A stretch of 64,000 bases of DNA, taken from Thioflexithrix psekupsensis (lineage in GTDB: Bacteria; Pseudomonadota; Gammaproteobacteria; Beggiatoales; Beggiatoaceae). The notes under the pieces are model-generated. The model searched no databases, was not told the origin of the DNA, and was given only the letters and a program-made list of their open reading frames with translations. Shown piece after piece: positions 18,552 to 28,568 of the stretch. Numbering within the stretch: the stretch's first letter is position 1; each line of letters opens with the position of its first letter. Where the stretch lies: positions 62,001 to 126,000 of the forward strand of contig NZ_MSLT01000023.1 of NCBI RefSeq assembly GCF_002149925.1. The letters run 5' to 3'. The position numbers and the translations under genes were made by a program.

Positions 18552-18595
18552 TTCTCTTATTTTTTCTCTTTTAAATCTGTTAAGGAATCAATCTC

Positions 18596-19960
18596 ATGTT
18601 TGAGAATTTAACCGAACGTTTGACTAAAACATTTCGTGATTTGCGCGGATTAGGCCGCTTAACGGAAGATAATATTAAAGACGCATTGCGGGAAGTGCGC
18701 ATGGCGTTATTAGAAGCGGATGTGGCCTTGCCTGTGGTGAAAGTTTTTGTCGAGCAAGTGCGGCAACGCGCCATTGGTCAAGAAGTGATTGGTACATTGA
18801 CTCCGGGACAGGCATTGATTCGGGTTTTGCGCGACGAATTGACGGCTTTAATGGGAGAGCAAAATGATGGGCTTAATTTGAATGCACGGCCGCCGGTGGT
18901 CGTGTTAATGGCGGGCTTGCAAGGTTCGGGAAAAACAACCACCGTCGGTAAATTAGCCCGCTTTTTAATTGAACGGCAAAAGAAAAGCGTTTTAGTGGTG
19001 AGTTGTGACGTGTATCGGCCAGCCGCCATTCAGCAATTAGAAACGTTGGCTAACGAAGTATCGGCCACCTTTTTTCCCAGCGAGGTGCAACAACGCCCTG
19101 TCGATATTGCCACTGCGGCCATCGATCATGCACGTAAACGCTTTATTGATGTGGTTTTAGTTGATACGGCGGGTCGTTTACATATTGACGAAGAAATGAT
19201 GCAAGAAATCAAGCAGTTGCATCAGGCTATTGATCCAACAGAGACTTTGTTTGTCGTCGATAGTATGACGGGACAAGATGCCGCGAATACTGCAAAAGCC
19301 TTTAATGACGCTTTGCCTTTAACGGGCGTTGTACTGACAAAAACGGATGGGGATGCGCGGGGCGGTGCAGCTTTATCCGTACGTTATATTACGGGAAAAC
19401 CCATTAAATTTCTTGGGGTTGGCGAGAAAACCACCGCGTTAGAACCCTTTTATCCCGACCGTTTGGCTTCGCGGATTATCGGGCAGGGCGATGTGTTGAG
19501 CTTGATCGAGGAAGTAGAACAAAAAATTGACCGCGAAAAAGCCGATAAATTAGTCCAAAAATTAAAAAAAGGGAAAGGCTTTGATTTAGAAGATTTCCGC
19601 GAGCAATTGGTGCAAATGCGCAGTATGGGGGGATTGACCAGTTTAATGGACAAATTACCCGGTATGAATGAGATTCCGCAAGCGGTGCGTTCTCAAGTTA
19701 ATGATAAAGAAATGGTGCGCATGGAAGCTATTATTAATTCTATGACTCCTCATGAACGGCAATTTCCTGATGTCATTAACGGCTCGCGTAAACGACGAAT
19801 TGCCACGGGATCGGGAACGAAAATTCAGGACATTAATCGTTTGTTAAAACAATTTTCGCAAATGCAGAAAATGATGAAGCAAATGAATAAGAAAAAAGGT
19901 GGCTTAATGGGAATGATGCAAGGCATGAAAGGCCGTTTGCCGCCGGGGATGAAATTTTAA
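18596..19960 (+). CDS. ffh: Signal recognition particle protein Ffh
   Basis: 454 residues, normal length. The N domain (1-90) is followed by the G domain with P-loop GLQGSGKTTT, DTAGRLHID and TKTDGDARGG. A methionine-rich M domain (about 300-454, ending GMKGRLPPGMKF) binds 4.5S RNA and signal sequences. Ffh delivers nascent membrane proteins to FtsY. ATG 18596 follows TAAGGAA. Confidence 0.97.
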   Translation: MFENLTERLTKTFRDLRGLGRLTEDNIKDALREVRMALLEADVALPVVKVFVEQVRQRAIGQEVIGTLTPGQALIRVLRDELTALMGEQNDGLNLNARPPVVVLMAGLQGSGKTTTVGKLARFLIERQKKSVLVVSCDVYRPAAIQQLETLANEVSATFFPSEVQQRPVDIATAAIDHARKRFIDVVLVDTAGRLHIDEEMMQEIKQLHQAIDPTETLFVVDSMTGQDAANTAKAFNDALPLTGVVLTKTDGDARGGAALSVRYITGKPIKFLGVGEKTTALEPFYPDRLASRIIGQGDVLSLIEEVEQKIDREKADKLVQKLKKGKGFDLEDFREQLVQMRSMGGLTSLMDKLPGMNEIPQAVRSQVNDKEMVRMEAIINSMTPHERQFPDVINGSRKRRIATGSGTKIQDINRLLKQFSQMQKMMKQMNKKKGGLMGMMQGMKGRLPPGMKF

Positions 19961-20037
19961 TGGCAATGCGATAATTTGTCACATCAGGGTGTTATAAACG
20001 CCTCTTTTTTACCTTATTTTTTCCACATTTTAGAGAC

Positions 20038-21093
20038 ATGATGACAACACCTAAACAACGTGGTTTTTTCATGCCCGCCGAGTGGCATCCGCACAGCCAT
20101 TGCCGAATGGCATGGCCGACACGAATGGCGGTTTGGTATTCAGAAGCAGGATTAAAAGCGGCTTGTCGCGCTTATGCCACCGTGGCTAAGGCTATTGCGC
20201 GTTTTGAACCCGTCACGATGCTGGTCAACGCTGATCAACAGTTGGATGCCACCGCTTTATGTGGGCCGACGGTGAAAATTTTGCTCGCCCCCCACGACGA
20301 TTCTTGGCATCGAGACAGTGGCCCTACTTTTGTGATTTCTAAACAAGGCGAATTGGCCGGAGTGAATTGGCAGTTTAATAATTATGGCAATAAACCACAA
20401 TTATTAGAAGAAGAATATGCCCGTGATAAAGCCTTAGCTAAATATTTATTAGAGACTTTAAATATTCCCTGTTTTGATGCGCCTTTTGTGTTAGAAGGGG
20501 GGTCTTTTCATGTCGATGGTCAAGGCACGGCTTTAGTCACAGAACAATGTTTGTTAAATCCCAATCGCAATCCTCAATTAAGCCGCGCTGAAATAGAAGC
20601 AGGATTAATGGCTTATTTAGGGGTAGAGAAAGTGATTTGGTTGGGCGAAGGCTTATTGAATGATGACACGGATGGTCATGTGGATACGATTGCTTGTTTT
20701 GTGGCACCGGGGAAGGTATTGGCCGCGATCACCGATGATCCCAATGATGTGAATTATGCCCCCTTACAAGATAATTTAGCCCGCTTAAAAGCCGCTACCG
20801 ATGCGCGAGGCCGCGCTTTTGAAATTCATACGGTGTCTATTCCTCCCGCCCATTATTTGGGAGAGATGAGAATGGCGTTATCTTACGTTAATTTTTATAT
20901 CGCCAATGGGGGAATTGTGATGTGCAGTTTTAATGATCCCGATTATGATCAAGCGGCTAAAAATACGATTTCCGCGTTATTTCCCGACCGCGAAGTGGTG
21001 CAAATTCCTGCCTTAGATATTTACACGGGGGGCGGTGGCGTTCACTGCATTACTCAACAACAACCTTTACCCATCGCTGATGAGGATGATTAA
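20038..21093 (+). CDS. aguA: Agmatine deiminase
   Basis: 351 residues, porphyromonas-type peptidylarginine deiminase fold. The enzyme converts agmatine to N-carbamoylputrescine plus ammonia. Seen: the FFMPAEWHPH opening, HRDSGPTF, and the C-terminal GGGGVHCITQQQP motif with catalytic Cys337. The start is one of two adjacent ATGs (20038 or 20041). It is followed by aguB after one base, so the pair makes putrescine from agmatine. Confidence 0.92.
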   Translation: MMTTPKQRGFFMPAEWHPHSHCRMAWPTRMAVWYSEAGLKAACRAYATVAKAIARFEPVTMLVNADQQLDATALCGPTVKILLAPHDDSWHRDSGPTFVISKQGELAGVNWQFNNYGNKPQLLEEEYARDKALAKYLLETLNIPCFDAPFVLEGGSFHVDGQGTALVTEQCLLNPNRNPQLSRAEIEAGLMAYLGVEKVIWLGEGLLNDDTDGHVDTIACFVAPGKVLAAITDDPNDVNYAPLQDNLARLKAATDARGRAFEIHTVSIPPAHYLGEMRMALSYVNFYIANGGIVMCSFNDPDYDQAAKNTISALFPDREVVQIPALDIYTGGGGVHCITQQQPLPIADEDD

Positions 21094-21094
21094 T

Positions 21095-21964
21095 ATGCGT
21101 GTTGTCACTGTGGCGGCTACCCAAATGGCTTGCACTTGGGATCGAGAAGAGAATATTGCTAAAGCAGAAATGTTAATTCGTTCTGCGGCTCAACAAGGCG
21201 CAAATATTATTTTAATTCAAGAGTTATTTGAAACGCCTTATTTTTGTAAAGATGTGAAAGCGGATTATTTTGATTTAGCGACTTCATTTGAAGAAAATCC
21301 TGCGGTATTGCGTTTAGGAAAATTAGCGGCGGAATTAGGTGTGGTATTGCCTGTGAGTTTTTTTGAACGTTGTCATCAGGCTTTTTATAACTCAGTGGCG
21401 ATGTTCGATGCCACGGGCGAATGTTTAGGCCTTTATCGTAAAACACATATCCCAGATGGTTTGGGTTATCAAGAAAAATATTATTTTTCGCCAGGCGATA
21501 CGGGCTTTAAAGTGTGGCCAACCCGTTTTGGTACGGTGGGGGTGGGGATTTGTTGGGATCAATGGTTTCCCGAAACAGCGCGGGCAATGGCGTTAATGGG
21601 CGCGGAATTGTTATTGTATCCTACGGCCATTGGTTCTGAGCCGCACGATGCCACGATTGATTCTTGTGGGCATTGGCAACGCGCCATGCAGGGACATTCG
21701 GCTTCTAATTGCATTCCAGTTATTGCTTCCAATCGCATCGGCACGGAACAAGGGGAAACCTGTGAATTGACGTTTTATGGTTCTTCTTTTATCACCGATG
21801 GCAGCGGCGCATTAGTGCAAGTGGCTGATCGAATTAATGAAACGATTTTAATGCAACAATTCGATTTAGATTTGTTACAGAAAAATCGCGCCGCATGGGG
21901 ATTATTTAGAGATCGCCGCCCTGAACATTATCAGGCTATTTTGACCTTAGATGGGAAAATATAG
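21095..21964 (+). CDS. aguB: N-carbamoylputrescine amidase
   Basis: 289 residues, nitrilase superfamily. It hydrolyses N-carbamoylputrescine to putrescine, CO2 and ammonia. The catalytic Glu43 (IQELFETPYF), Lys116 (YRKTHIP) and Cys153 (GICWDQWFPE) are all present. The frame is open from 21035 inside aguA, but ATG 21095 fits the family start (MRVVTVAATQM) and has GAGG nine bases upstream. ATG 21086 is a less likely alternative. Confidence 0.93.
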   Translation: MRVVTVAATQMACTWDREENIAKAEMLIRSAAQQGANIILIQELFETPYFCKDVKADYFDLATSFEENPAVLRLGKLAAELGVVLPVSFFERCHQAFYNSVAMFDATGECLGLYRKTHIPDGLGYQEKYYFSPGDTGFKVWPTRFGTVGVGICWDQWFPETARAMALMGAELLLYPTAIGSEPHDATIDSCGHWQRAMQGHSASNCIPVIASNRIGTEQGETCELTFYGSSFITDGSGALVQVADRINETILMQQFDLDLLQKNRAAWGLFRDRRPEHYQAILTLDGKI

Positions 21965-22047
21965 CCCTATCCTATTCACTTTTCTCTTGTCTCCTATTTT
22001 CCCCGTCTATTCGGCGGGGAAAAACGATCTAGCCCTTGCATTTTCTC

Positions 22048-22755
22048 ATGAAAGCATCCCATGACGTTGAAGAATTATTACACGCTTTACATCAAACGGC
22101 TTTATTTGATAGTTTGTCGCCTGATGAATTAATGCCTTTTGTTCAAACGTCGTTTAAAAAAGATTATACGGCAAAACAAATGATTTTTTATGAAGGCGAT
22201 AAAGCGAATTATTTTTTTATTATTTTGTCGGGCATGGTGCGTTTATATCGCTTGACAGAAGAGGGGAAAGAAAAAGTGATTGAGTTTATTCGACCTCACG
22301 ATTCTTTTGCAGAAGCCGTGGTTTTCTTAAAAGGCACTTATCCCGTGTGTGCTGAAGCCGTTGAAAACAGTGAATTATTGGCCATTTCCGCAGATACTAT
22401 TTTACAAGAATTAACCCAATCTCCCACATTAGCGTTAAAATTATTGGCTAATTTAAGTCGTCGTTTGCATGTTTTTATTAAAGATATACACACCTTGAGT
22501 TTAGAAAATGCCCAGCAGCGCGTGGCAGGTTTCTTACTGGCGATGGCCGATGAAAAAACGTGTCATTTGCCTTTTAGTAAAGCCATGATTGCTTCGCGTT
22601 TGGGTTTATCGCCTGAATCTTTTTCACGGGTTTTAACGCGCTTGAAAAATGAACAGATTGTGCTGGAAAAAGCCCAGAGTTTAGAAATTATTGATTTGGA
22701 ACGGCTGCGCTGTTTACAAAAAAAGGCTTTAAAAATTCCCCTTGATTCCCATTGA
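22048..22755 (+). CDS. Crp/Fnr-family transcription regulator
   Basis: 235 residues from ATG 22048 (no clear ribosome site). An N-terminal cyclic-nucleotide-type beta-barrel ([20 protein letters not shown]) and dimer helix precede a C-terminal Crp helix-turn-helix ([23 protein letters not shown]). There are no N-terminal Fe-S cysteines of the FNR type. It most resembles the haem/NO-sensing DNR/NnrR-like branch or an uncharacterised branch. Targets are not evident; ilvD follows. Confidence 0.8.
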   Translation: MKASHDVEELLHALHQTALFDSLSPDELMPFVQTSFKKDYTAKQMIFYEGDKANYFFIILSGMVRLYRLTEEGKEKVIEFIRPHDSFAEAVVFLKGTYPVCAEAVENSELLAISADTILQELTQSPTLALKLLANLSRRLHVFIKDIHTLSLENAQQRVAGFLLAMADEKTCHLPFSKAMIASRLGLSPESFSRVLTRLKNEQIVLEKAQSLEIIDLERLRCLQKKALKIPLDSH

Positions 22756-22861
22756 CAAGCGGCCGGTGCAGTGCAAACTTAGACCACTCGCAGCGTGTCA
22801 GTGCGCTGTTGTATCGATTGACTTTACTGTTTTGACTTTTTTTGACTCTCAAGGAGGGGAC

Positions 22862-24544
22862 ATGTCTAAAATTATTAATCGCATCAGTTCTAATATTACT
22901 CAACCAAAATCACAAGGCGCGTCTCAAGCCATGTTGTACGCTACGGGATTGACCGAAACCGATATGAGTAAAGCCCAAGTCGGTATTTCTAGCGTGTGGT
23001 ATGATGGCAATAGTTGTAATATGCACTTGATGGATTTGGCCAATCACGTTAAGGAAGGTGTGCTTGCCGCAGGAATGGTCGGAATGCGTTTTAACACCAT
23101 CGGCGTAAGCGACGGCATGTCAATGGGAACATCAGGCATGAGTTATTCTCTGCAATCTCGTGATTTAATTGCAGATTCTATTGAAACGGTGATGTCGGCA
23201 CAATGGTATGATGCCAATATTTCTTTACCCGGTTGCGATAAGAATATGCCCGGTTGTTTGATCGCCATGGGACGCTTAAACCGCCCTTCATTGATGATCT
23301 ACGGGGGAACAATTAAGCCCGGTTATGATAAATCGAAAAAGCCTTTAGATATTGTGTCGGCTTTTCAGTCTTACGGTCAATATTTGACGGGTACGATCTC
23401 GGAAGAAGAGCGTCAAGATATTGTTCGTCATGCCTGTCCGGGTGCGGGCGCGTGTGGTGGCATGTACACGGCTAATACGATGGCTTCGATTATCGAAGCT
23501 ATGGGCATGAGTTTGCCTTACAGTTCATCGATTCCCGCCACCGATCCAGAAAAAATTGCAGAATGTCATCGCGCTGGTGCCGCCATTCGTTACTTGTTAG
23601 AACATGATATTAAGCCCCGCGATATTATGACGCGCCAAGCCTTTGAAAATGCAATGGTGGTGTTAATGGCAACGGGCGGATCAACCAACGCAGTATTGCA
23701 TTTGATTGCGATGGCGCGATCCGTCGGAATTCAATTGACGCTGGACGATTTTCAACAGGTCAGTGATCGCGTGCCATTTTTAGCCGATTTAAAACCCAGT
23801 GGCCGCTATGTGATGGAAGATTTGCATCGCGTGGGAGGTACGCCCGCAGTCATTCGTTACTTGTTAGAAAACGATTTGATGCACGGAGATTGTTTAACCG
23901 TGACCGGCAAAACCTTGGCTGAAAATGTGGCCGATTTGCCCGGATTCGCCCCCGGACAAGAAGTGTTTATGCCCTTATCTAAACCCATTAAATCCAGCGG
24001 ACATATTCAGATTTTAAAGGGCAATCTCGCGCCCGGCGGTTCTGTGGCTAAAATTACCGGTAAAGAAGGTTTACGTTTTTCAGGCCCCGCTAAAGTTTAT
24101 GATTGTGAAGAAGATATGTTACACGCCTTAGAACGACAAGACATTAAAAAAGGTGATGTAGTCGTTATCCGTTACGAAGGGCCAAAAGGCGGCCCCGGTA
24201 TGCCAGAAATGTTGACTCCTACCTCAGCGATTATGGGCGCGGGTTTGGGTAATGATGTGGCGTTATTAACGGATGGTCGTTTTTCTGGGGGATCGCATGG
24301 TTTTATCGTGGGTCACATTGTGCCAGAAGCCCAAGAAGGGGGACCTATTGCGTTGATTCGTAACGGAGATGTGATCACAATTGATGTGGAAACGCACAGT
24401 TTAAGCGTGGCCTTGAGTGATGAAGAATTCGCAGCCCGCCGCGCCGCATGGCAAATGCCCCCTTATAAAGCCACACAAGGAACATTGTACCGTTATATTA
24501 AAACGGTAAAAGATGCCTCTGTCGGCTGTGTCACTGATGAATAA
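22862..24544 (+). CDS. ilvD: Dihydroxy-acid dehydratase
   Basis: 560 residues. It catalyses the Fe-S-dependent dehydration step in isoleucine and valine synthesis. Cluster cysteines are visible in GNSCNMH (about 52), GCDKNMPGC (about 125) and [14 protein letters not shown] (about 198). The frame runs back to 22742, but ATG 22862 has AAGGAGGGG right before it and matches the family N-terminus ([10 protein letters not shown]). No other ilv gene is adjacent. Confidence 0.95.
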   Translation: MSKIINRISSNITQPKSQGASQAMLYATGLTETDMSKAQVGISSVWYDGNSCNMHLMDLANHVKEGVLAAGMVGMRFNTIGVSDGMSMGTSGMSYSLQSRDLIADSIETVMSAQWYDANISLPGCDKNMPGCLIAMGRLNRPSLMIYGGTIKPGYDKSKKPLDIVSAFQSYGQYLTGTISEEERQDIVRHACPGAGACGGMYTANTMASIIEAMGMSLPYSSSIPATDPEKIAECHRAGAAIRYLLEHDIKPRDIMTRQAFENAMVVLMATGGSTNAVLHLIAMARSVGIQLTLDDFQQVSDRVPFLADLKPSGRYVMEDLHRVGGTPAVIRYLLENDLMHGDCLTVTGKTLAENVADLPGFAPGQEVFMPLSKPIKSSGHIQILKGNLAPGGSVAKITGKEGLRFSGPAKVYDCEEDMLHALERQDIKKGDVVVIRYEGPKGGPGMPEMLTPTSAIMGAGLGNDVALLTDGRFSGGSHGFIVGHIVPEAQEGGPIALIRNGDVITIDVETHSLSVALSDEEFAARRAAWQMPPYKATQGTLYRYIKTVKDASVGCVTDE

Positions 24545-24565
24545 GTCTCTTTTTTAAATTCAAAT

Positions 24566-24598
24566 AGTGGGGGAGGAAATATCAACTTCCTCCCCACT
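24566..24598 (+). terminator. Possible terminator hairpin after ilvD
   Basis: A 12-bp G/C-rich stem with one bulged G (24566-24578 with 24587-24598) and a short loop. It lacks a downstream T tract, so it may act only as an mRNA-stabilising hairpin. Confidence 0.4.
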
Positions 24599-24632
24599 CC
24601 TTAACGCTTCTAAATAGAATCAGGTTGTTGTC

Positions 24633-25805
24633 ATGACAGATGCGCCAATAACGATCATCGGTACGGGATTAGCGGGTTACACTTTAGCGCGTGAATGGCG
24701 TAAATTGAATGCCGACGCGCCGTTGCGTTTATTCACGACAGATGCGGGACATTTTTATTCCAAGCCCGTGTTATCCAATGCCTTTGCCCAGAATAAAATC
24801 CCCGAACAATTAGTGATTTCCGATGTGGCCGTCATGGCAAAACAATTGAACGCAGAAATTATTCCCCACACCGAAATCACGCGCATTGATCCAGAATCGC
24901 ACCATTGTTATGCGGGGGAAGTGGCTTATGCCTACTCTCAACTGGTTTTTGCCTGCGGTGCGACGCAACGTGTTATTCCCATTGCAGGCGATGCGTCGGC
25001 CGTCATGCGCGTAAATGACTTAGACAGTTATCAGGCGTTTCGAGCGCGTTTAACGTCTTGTTCCGCGAAACGGGTGACGATTTTGGGCGCGGGTTTAATC
25101 GGTTGTGAATTTGCCAATGATTTGGCTTTAGCGGGTTATGCGGTGAGTGTGTTGGATGTGGCTCCGTATCCTCTGAGTCGGTTAATGCCCGTCGAAGCCG
25201 GTCAATTGATGCAACGCGCTTTGCAAACGCTCCCGATGACATGGCACTTGCAAACCCACGCACAACAGATTACTGCATTAGAACACGGCGCGTATTGTGT
25301 CACATTGGCCAATGGGGAAGTATTAGACACGGATGTGATTTTGTCTGCTGTCGGTTTGCAAGCCAATACCCAAGTGGCTGCTGCGGCGGGTTTAACTGTG
25401 AATCAAGGCATTATGACAGATGCTTATTTGCGTACGTCAGCGGCTGATATTTATGCGTTAGGTGATTGTGCGGCGGTGCAAGGGGTGGTTTTGCCTTATG
25501 TCATGCCGTTGATGCAAGGGGCTAGAGCGTTGGCGAAAACCTTACACGGTCAAGCCACCGCAGTACATTATCCCGCTATGCCTATCGCGGTAAAAACGCC
25601 TGCGTGTCCTACCGTAATCGCGCCTGTTCCCCCGTCACAAGCCCAATCAGGTACGTGGCAGATCACACACGATGCGCCTGAATCTACGACGCTCAAGGCC
25701 TTATTTCATCATCAAGATGGGTCTTTGTTGGGTTTTGTTCTCATGGGCAAAGCGGTGACGGAAAAACAAGCCTTAGTCGCTCAATTGTCTAGCGGATTGT
25801 CATAA
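24633..25805 (+). CDS. Rubredoxin-NAD(+) reductase-like flavoprotein
   Basis: 390 residues. Two Rossmann motifs are seen: FAD-binding IIGTGLAGYTLA at the N-terminus and NAD-binding ILGAGLIGCEFA near 150. ALGDCA near 280 and a C-terminal domain of about 70 residues like the rubredoxin-binding domain of AlkT/RubB follow. These enzymes pass electrons from NADH to rubredoxin for alkane hydroxylases or oxidative-stress reductases. No rubredoxin gene is adjacent, so the partner is unknown. Confidence 0.8.
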   Translation: MTDAPITIIGTGLAGYTLAREWRKLNADAPLRLFTTDAGHFYSKPVLSNAFAQNKIPEQLVISDVAVMAKQLNAEIIPHTEITRIDPESHHCYAGEVAYAYSQLVFACGATQRVIPIAGDASAVMRVNDLDSYQAFRARLTSCSAKRVTILGAGLIGCEFANDLALAGYAVSVLDVAPYPLSRLMPVEAGQLMQRALQTLPMTWHLQTHAQQITALEHGAYCVTLANGEVLDTDVILSAVGLQANTQVAAAAGLTVNQGIMTDAYLRTSAADIYALGDCAAVQGVVLPYVMPLMQGARALAKTLHGQATAVHYPAMPIAVKTPACPTVIAPVPPSQAQSGTWQITHDAPESTTLKALFHHQDGSLLGFVLMGKAVTEKQALVAQLSSGLS

Positions 25806-25809
25806 GTTT

Positions 25810-26730
25810 ATGATTTCATTGTGGTCACGGTTTTTTAGTACCTTACTGGTGTTATTCGGTGTGTCTACGCTGGTGTTTTTTCTGATTCACTTGGTGCCGG
25901 GAGACCCGGTACAAGCGATGTTAGGCGAGAATGCCGCGGCCGCGGATCAACAAGCCTTATTTATTGCGTTGGGTTTGGATCAGCCGTTGTGGACGCAATG
26001 GTGGCGTTTTTTTTCTAATACTTTGCAAGGTGATCTCGGCACTTCTTTATATTCAAAAGAACCCGTGACGCAGTTAATTTTAGCGCGTTTGCCAACTACT
26101 GCGCTGTTAGCGGTGGCGGGTTTAACGGTGGCGATTGTATTGGCTGTGCCGTTGGGCAGTTTAGCCGCATTACATCAAAATCGCGCATGGGACGATGTGG
26201 CCATGACGTTTGCAATGTTAGGCGTGTCGATTCCTAATTTTCTCATGGGGCCGTTGTTAATTTTAATTTTTGCGTTATGGTTGGCGTGGTTGCCGGTGAG
26301 TGGTTATGAGTCGTTGTGGTCGTTGGTTTTACCGGCTTTAACGTTGGGGACGGCATTAGCGGCGATTCTGTCGCGGATGATTCGGGCAACATTGTTAGAA
26401 GTGTTACATGAGGATTATATTCGCACCGCTTATGCCAAAGGATTAAATGCCAGACAGGTGATTTTGCGCCATGCTTTGCCGAATGCGGCCTTGCCTGTGA
26501 TTACAATTTTAGGTTTGCAATTGGGGACGTTATTGGCTGGCGCGGTGATTACGGAAATGGTTTTTTCTTGGCCGGGATTGGGACAGTTGACCATTGAGGC
26601 CATTCAACGACGGGACTATCCTGTTGTACAAGGGTGTGTGTTGTTGATCAGTGCCGTTTATGTGGTGGTTAATAGTATGACAGATATGCTGTACCATTGG
26701 TTAGACCCTAGGGTGCGTTATCATGACTAA
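25810..26730 (+). CDS. ABC transporter permease, DppB/OppB type
   Basis: 306 residues with six predicted membrane segments. The N-terminus has FFLIHLVPGDP, and the cytoplasmic loop carries the EAA-type motif (RTAYAKGLNARQVILRHAL) that contacts the ATPase. This is the first permease of a dipeptide/oligopeptide/nickel type importer. It overlaps the second permease by 8 bp. No binding protein or ATPase gene is adjacent. ATG 25810 lacks an obvious ribosome site and may be translationally coupled to the flavoprotein ending at 25805. Confidence 0.88.
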   Translation: MISLWSRFFSTLLVLFGVSTLVFFLIHLVPGDPVQAMLGENAAAADQQALFIALGLDQPLWTQWWRFFSNTLQGDLGTSLYSKEPVTQLILARLPTTALLAVAGLTVAIVLAVPLGSLAALHQNRAWDDVAMTFAMLGVSIPNFLMGPLLILIFALWLAWLPVSGYESLWSLVLPALTLGTALAAILSRMIRATLLEVLHEDYIRTAYAKGLNARQVILRHALPNAALPVITILGLQLGTLLAGAVITEMVFSWPGLGQLTIEAIQRRDYPVVQGCVLLISAVYVVVNSMTDMLYHWLDPRVRYHD

Positions 26731-27535
26731 TGGGCGTGGTGTTCAGTGGCGGGTGGTGTTGCCTAGTTTTATATTATTGCTCTGGGCTTTTGCGGCGATT
26801 AGCGCGCCGTGGTGGCCGCTACAGGCCACACAAATCGAGTTATCTGCGATTTTACAACCTCCGTCATGGCAGGCTTGGTTAGGGTATGATGATTTAGGTC
26901 GTCCTTTGTTGGATCGTTTGCTGATCGGTTCTCGTACTTCGTTGTTTGTTGCGCTTACCGTGATGAGTATTTCGGCCGTGATCGGTACGGCTATTGGTTT
27001 AATCAGTGCGTGGTTTGGGGGTTGGGTGGATGGGGTGGTGGTGCGTTGTATTGATATATTTTTGGCTTTTCCCGGTTTGCTGTTAGCGATTGCTTTGGCG
27101 GGGTTGCTTGGGCCGGGGATTGAAAATGTGGTGATTGCGTTATCGGTTGTGGGTTGGGTGGGTTTTGCGCGTTTGGCGCGGGCGCAAACCTTATCGTTAA
27201 AACAGCGGGATCATGTGTTGGCAGCACGGGCTTTGGGGGCGAGTTCATGGCGTATTTTACGCTGGCATATTTTGCCGTTATTGGTCAGTCCGTTGTTGGT
27301 CGAAGTGACTTTTGGTATTGCGGGTGTGGTGATTGCTGAGGCGGGTTTATCTTTTCTGGGTTTGGGGGTGCAGCCGCCTGCTGCGTCGTGGGGCAGTATG
27401 ATCCGGGATGGGACGGGTTATTTATTGGTTGCGCCGCATACGGTTTTAGTTCCCGGTGTGAGTTTATTATTGGTGGTATTATCAGTGAATATGTTAGGGG
27501 ATCGATTACGGGATTATTTGGACGTGCGGCAATGA
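26723..27535 (+). CDS. ABC transporter permease, DppC/OppC type
   Basis: 270 residues. It pairs with the preceding DppB-type permease to form the membrane pore. The N-terminal membrane segment is followed by the WLGYDDLGRPLLDRLLIG motif typical of DppC. The EAA loop (VLAARALGASSWRILRWHIL) and a C-terminal GWGSMIRDG-like sequence (ASWGSMIRDG) are present. It starts inside the previous gene, so the two are co-translated. The transported solute cannot be told from the sequence. Confidence 0.88.
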   Translation: MTNGRGVQWRVVLPSFILLLWAFAAISAPWWPLQATQIELSAILQPPSWQAWLGYDDLGRPLLDRLLIGSRTSLFVALTVMSISAVIGTAIGLISAWFGGWVDGVVVRCIDIFLAFPGLLLAIALAGLLGPGIENVVIALSVVGWVGFARLARAQTLSLKQRDHVLAARALGASSWRILRWHILPLLVSPLLVEVTFGIAGVVIAEAGLSFLGLGVQPPAASWGSMIRDGTGYLLVAPHTVLVPGVSLLLVVLSVNMLGDRLRDYLDVRQ

Positions 27536-27600
27536 TAAATTATGGTTAAATTTCGATTCATTTCATTTCAATTCGCTCTCACCTTTGGGAACTCCTCATT

Positions 27601-28500
27601 ATGCACAGAAGTGTCAATTGGCAACCGATTGAACAACATCTTAGTCGAGTGATCGGCTATTCTTTTCAACTTCAAGCCTGTTATCCAGTGGCGGGTGGTT
27701 GTATTAATAGTGCTTATCGTATTGAAAGCAATGGTCATATTTTTTTTATTAAATTAAATGAAGGGCGTTTTTTTGAGATGTTTGCCGCGGAGGCGGCGGG
27801 TTTAGCCGAATTGGCACAGCCCGGTGTGATTAAAGTGCCTATGCCGTTGTGTTGGGGAACGACTCCACAACATGCGTATTTGATTATGGATGCGTTGACC
27901 TTGCGCAGTGATAATGTGCAATCTAGCGTGCAATTAGGCCATCAATTGGCGGTTTTGCATCAAGTCACGCAAACCCAATTCGGTTGGTATCGAGATAATT
28001 ATATTGGCTCTACGTTACAGATTAATACCTTAGAAAAGGATTGGATCACTTTTTGGCAAAAGCATCGTTTAGGTTATCAATTACGGTTAGCGGCAACAAA
28101 TGGTTATCAAGGTTCAATTTTGCAGGGAAATGGAGAGGAATTGTTAGCGAATTTGGCGCAATTTTTTACAACTTATTCTCCGGTGCCATCGTTATTACAT
28201 GGGGATTTGTGGTCGGGTAACAGTGCCACCGATACGCAGGGTTTACCGGTGATTTTTGATCCTGCGGTTTATTATGGAGACCGAGAAACTGATTTGGCCA
28301 TGACGGAATTATTTAGTGGTTATTCGCCTGATTTTTATGCGGCTTATCAAGCGCGTTATCCTTTGGATGCGGGTTATTCGGTGCGTAAGCATTTATATAA
28401 TCTGTATCATGTCTTAAATCATTTGAATATTTTTGGCGGAGCGTATTTGGCACAAGCGGAGCGAATGTTGTCTTTATTACTGAGTGAATTGCGTGGTTAA
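27601..28500 (+). CDS. Fructosamine kinase-family protein
   Basis: 299 residues, aminoglycoside-phosphotransferase fold. Bacterial members phosphorylate ketosamines formed by protein glycation. Seen: the N-terminal PVAGGCINSAYRI nucleotide loop, FIKLNEG with the catalytic-site Lys, the brace HGDLWSGN (catalytic Asp) and FDPAVYYGDRETDLAM (metal-binding Asp). ATG 27601 has no strong ribosome site. It stands alone, 65 bp after the permeases. Confidence 0.85.
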   Translation: MHRSVNWQPIEQHLSRVIGYSFQLQACYPVAGGCINSAYRIESNGHIFFIKLNEGRFFEMFAAEAAGLAELAQPGVIKVPMPLCWGTTPQHAYLIMDALTLRSDNVQSSVQLGHQLAVLHQVTQTQFGWYRDNYIGSTLQINTLEKDWITFWQKHRLGYQLRLAATNGYQGSILQGNGEELLANLAQFFTTYSPVPSLLHGDLWSGNSATDTQGLPVIFDPAVYYGDRETDLAMTELFSGYSPDFYAAYQARYPLDAGYSVRKHLYNLYHVLNHLNIFGGAYLAQAERMLSLLLSELRG

Positions 28501-28568
28501 ATTTTCTTTTATTTTTTAAAATTTTTTCTACTGATTTTATAAATAACCCATTAAGGAGCAGTGATTTT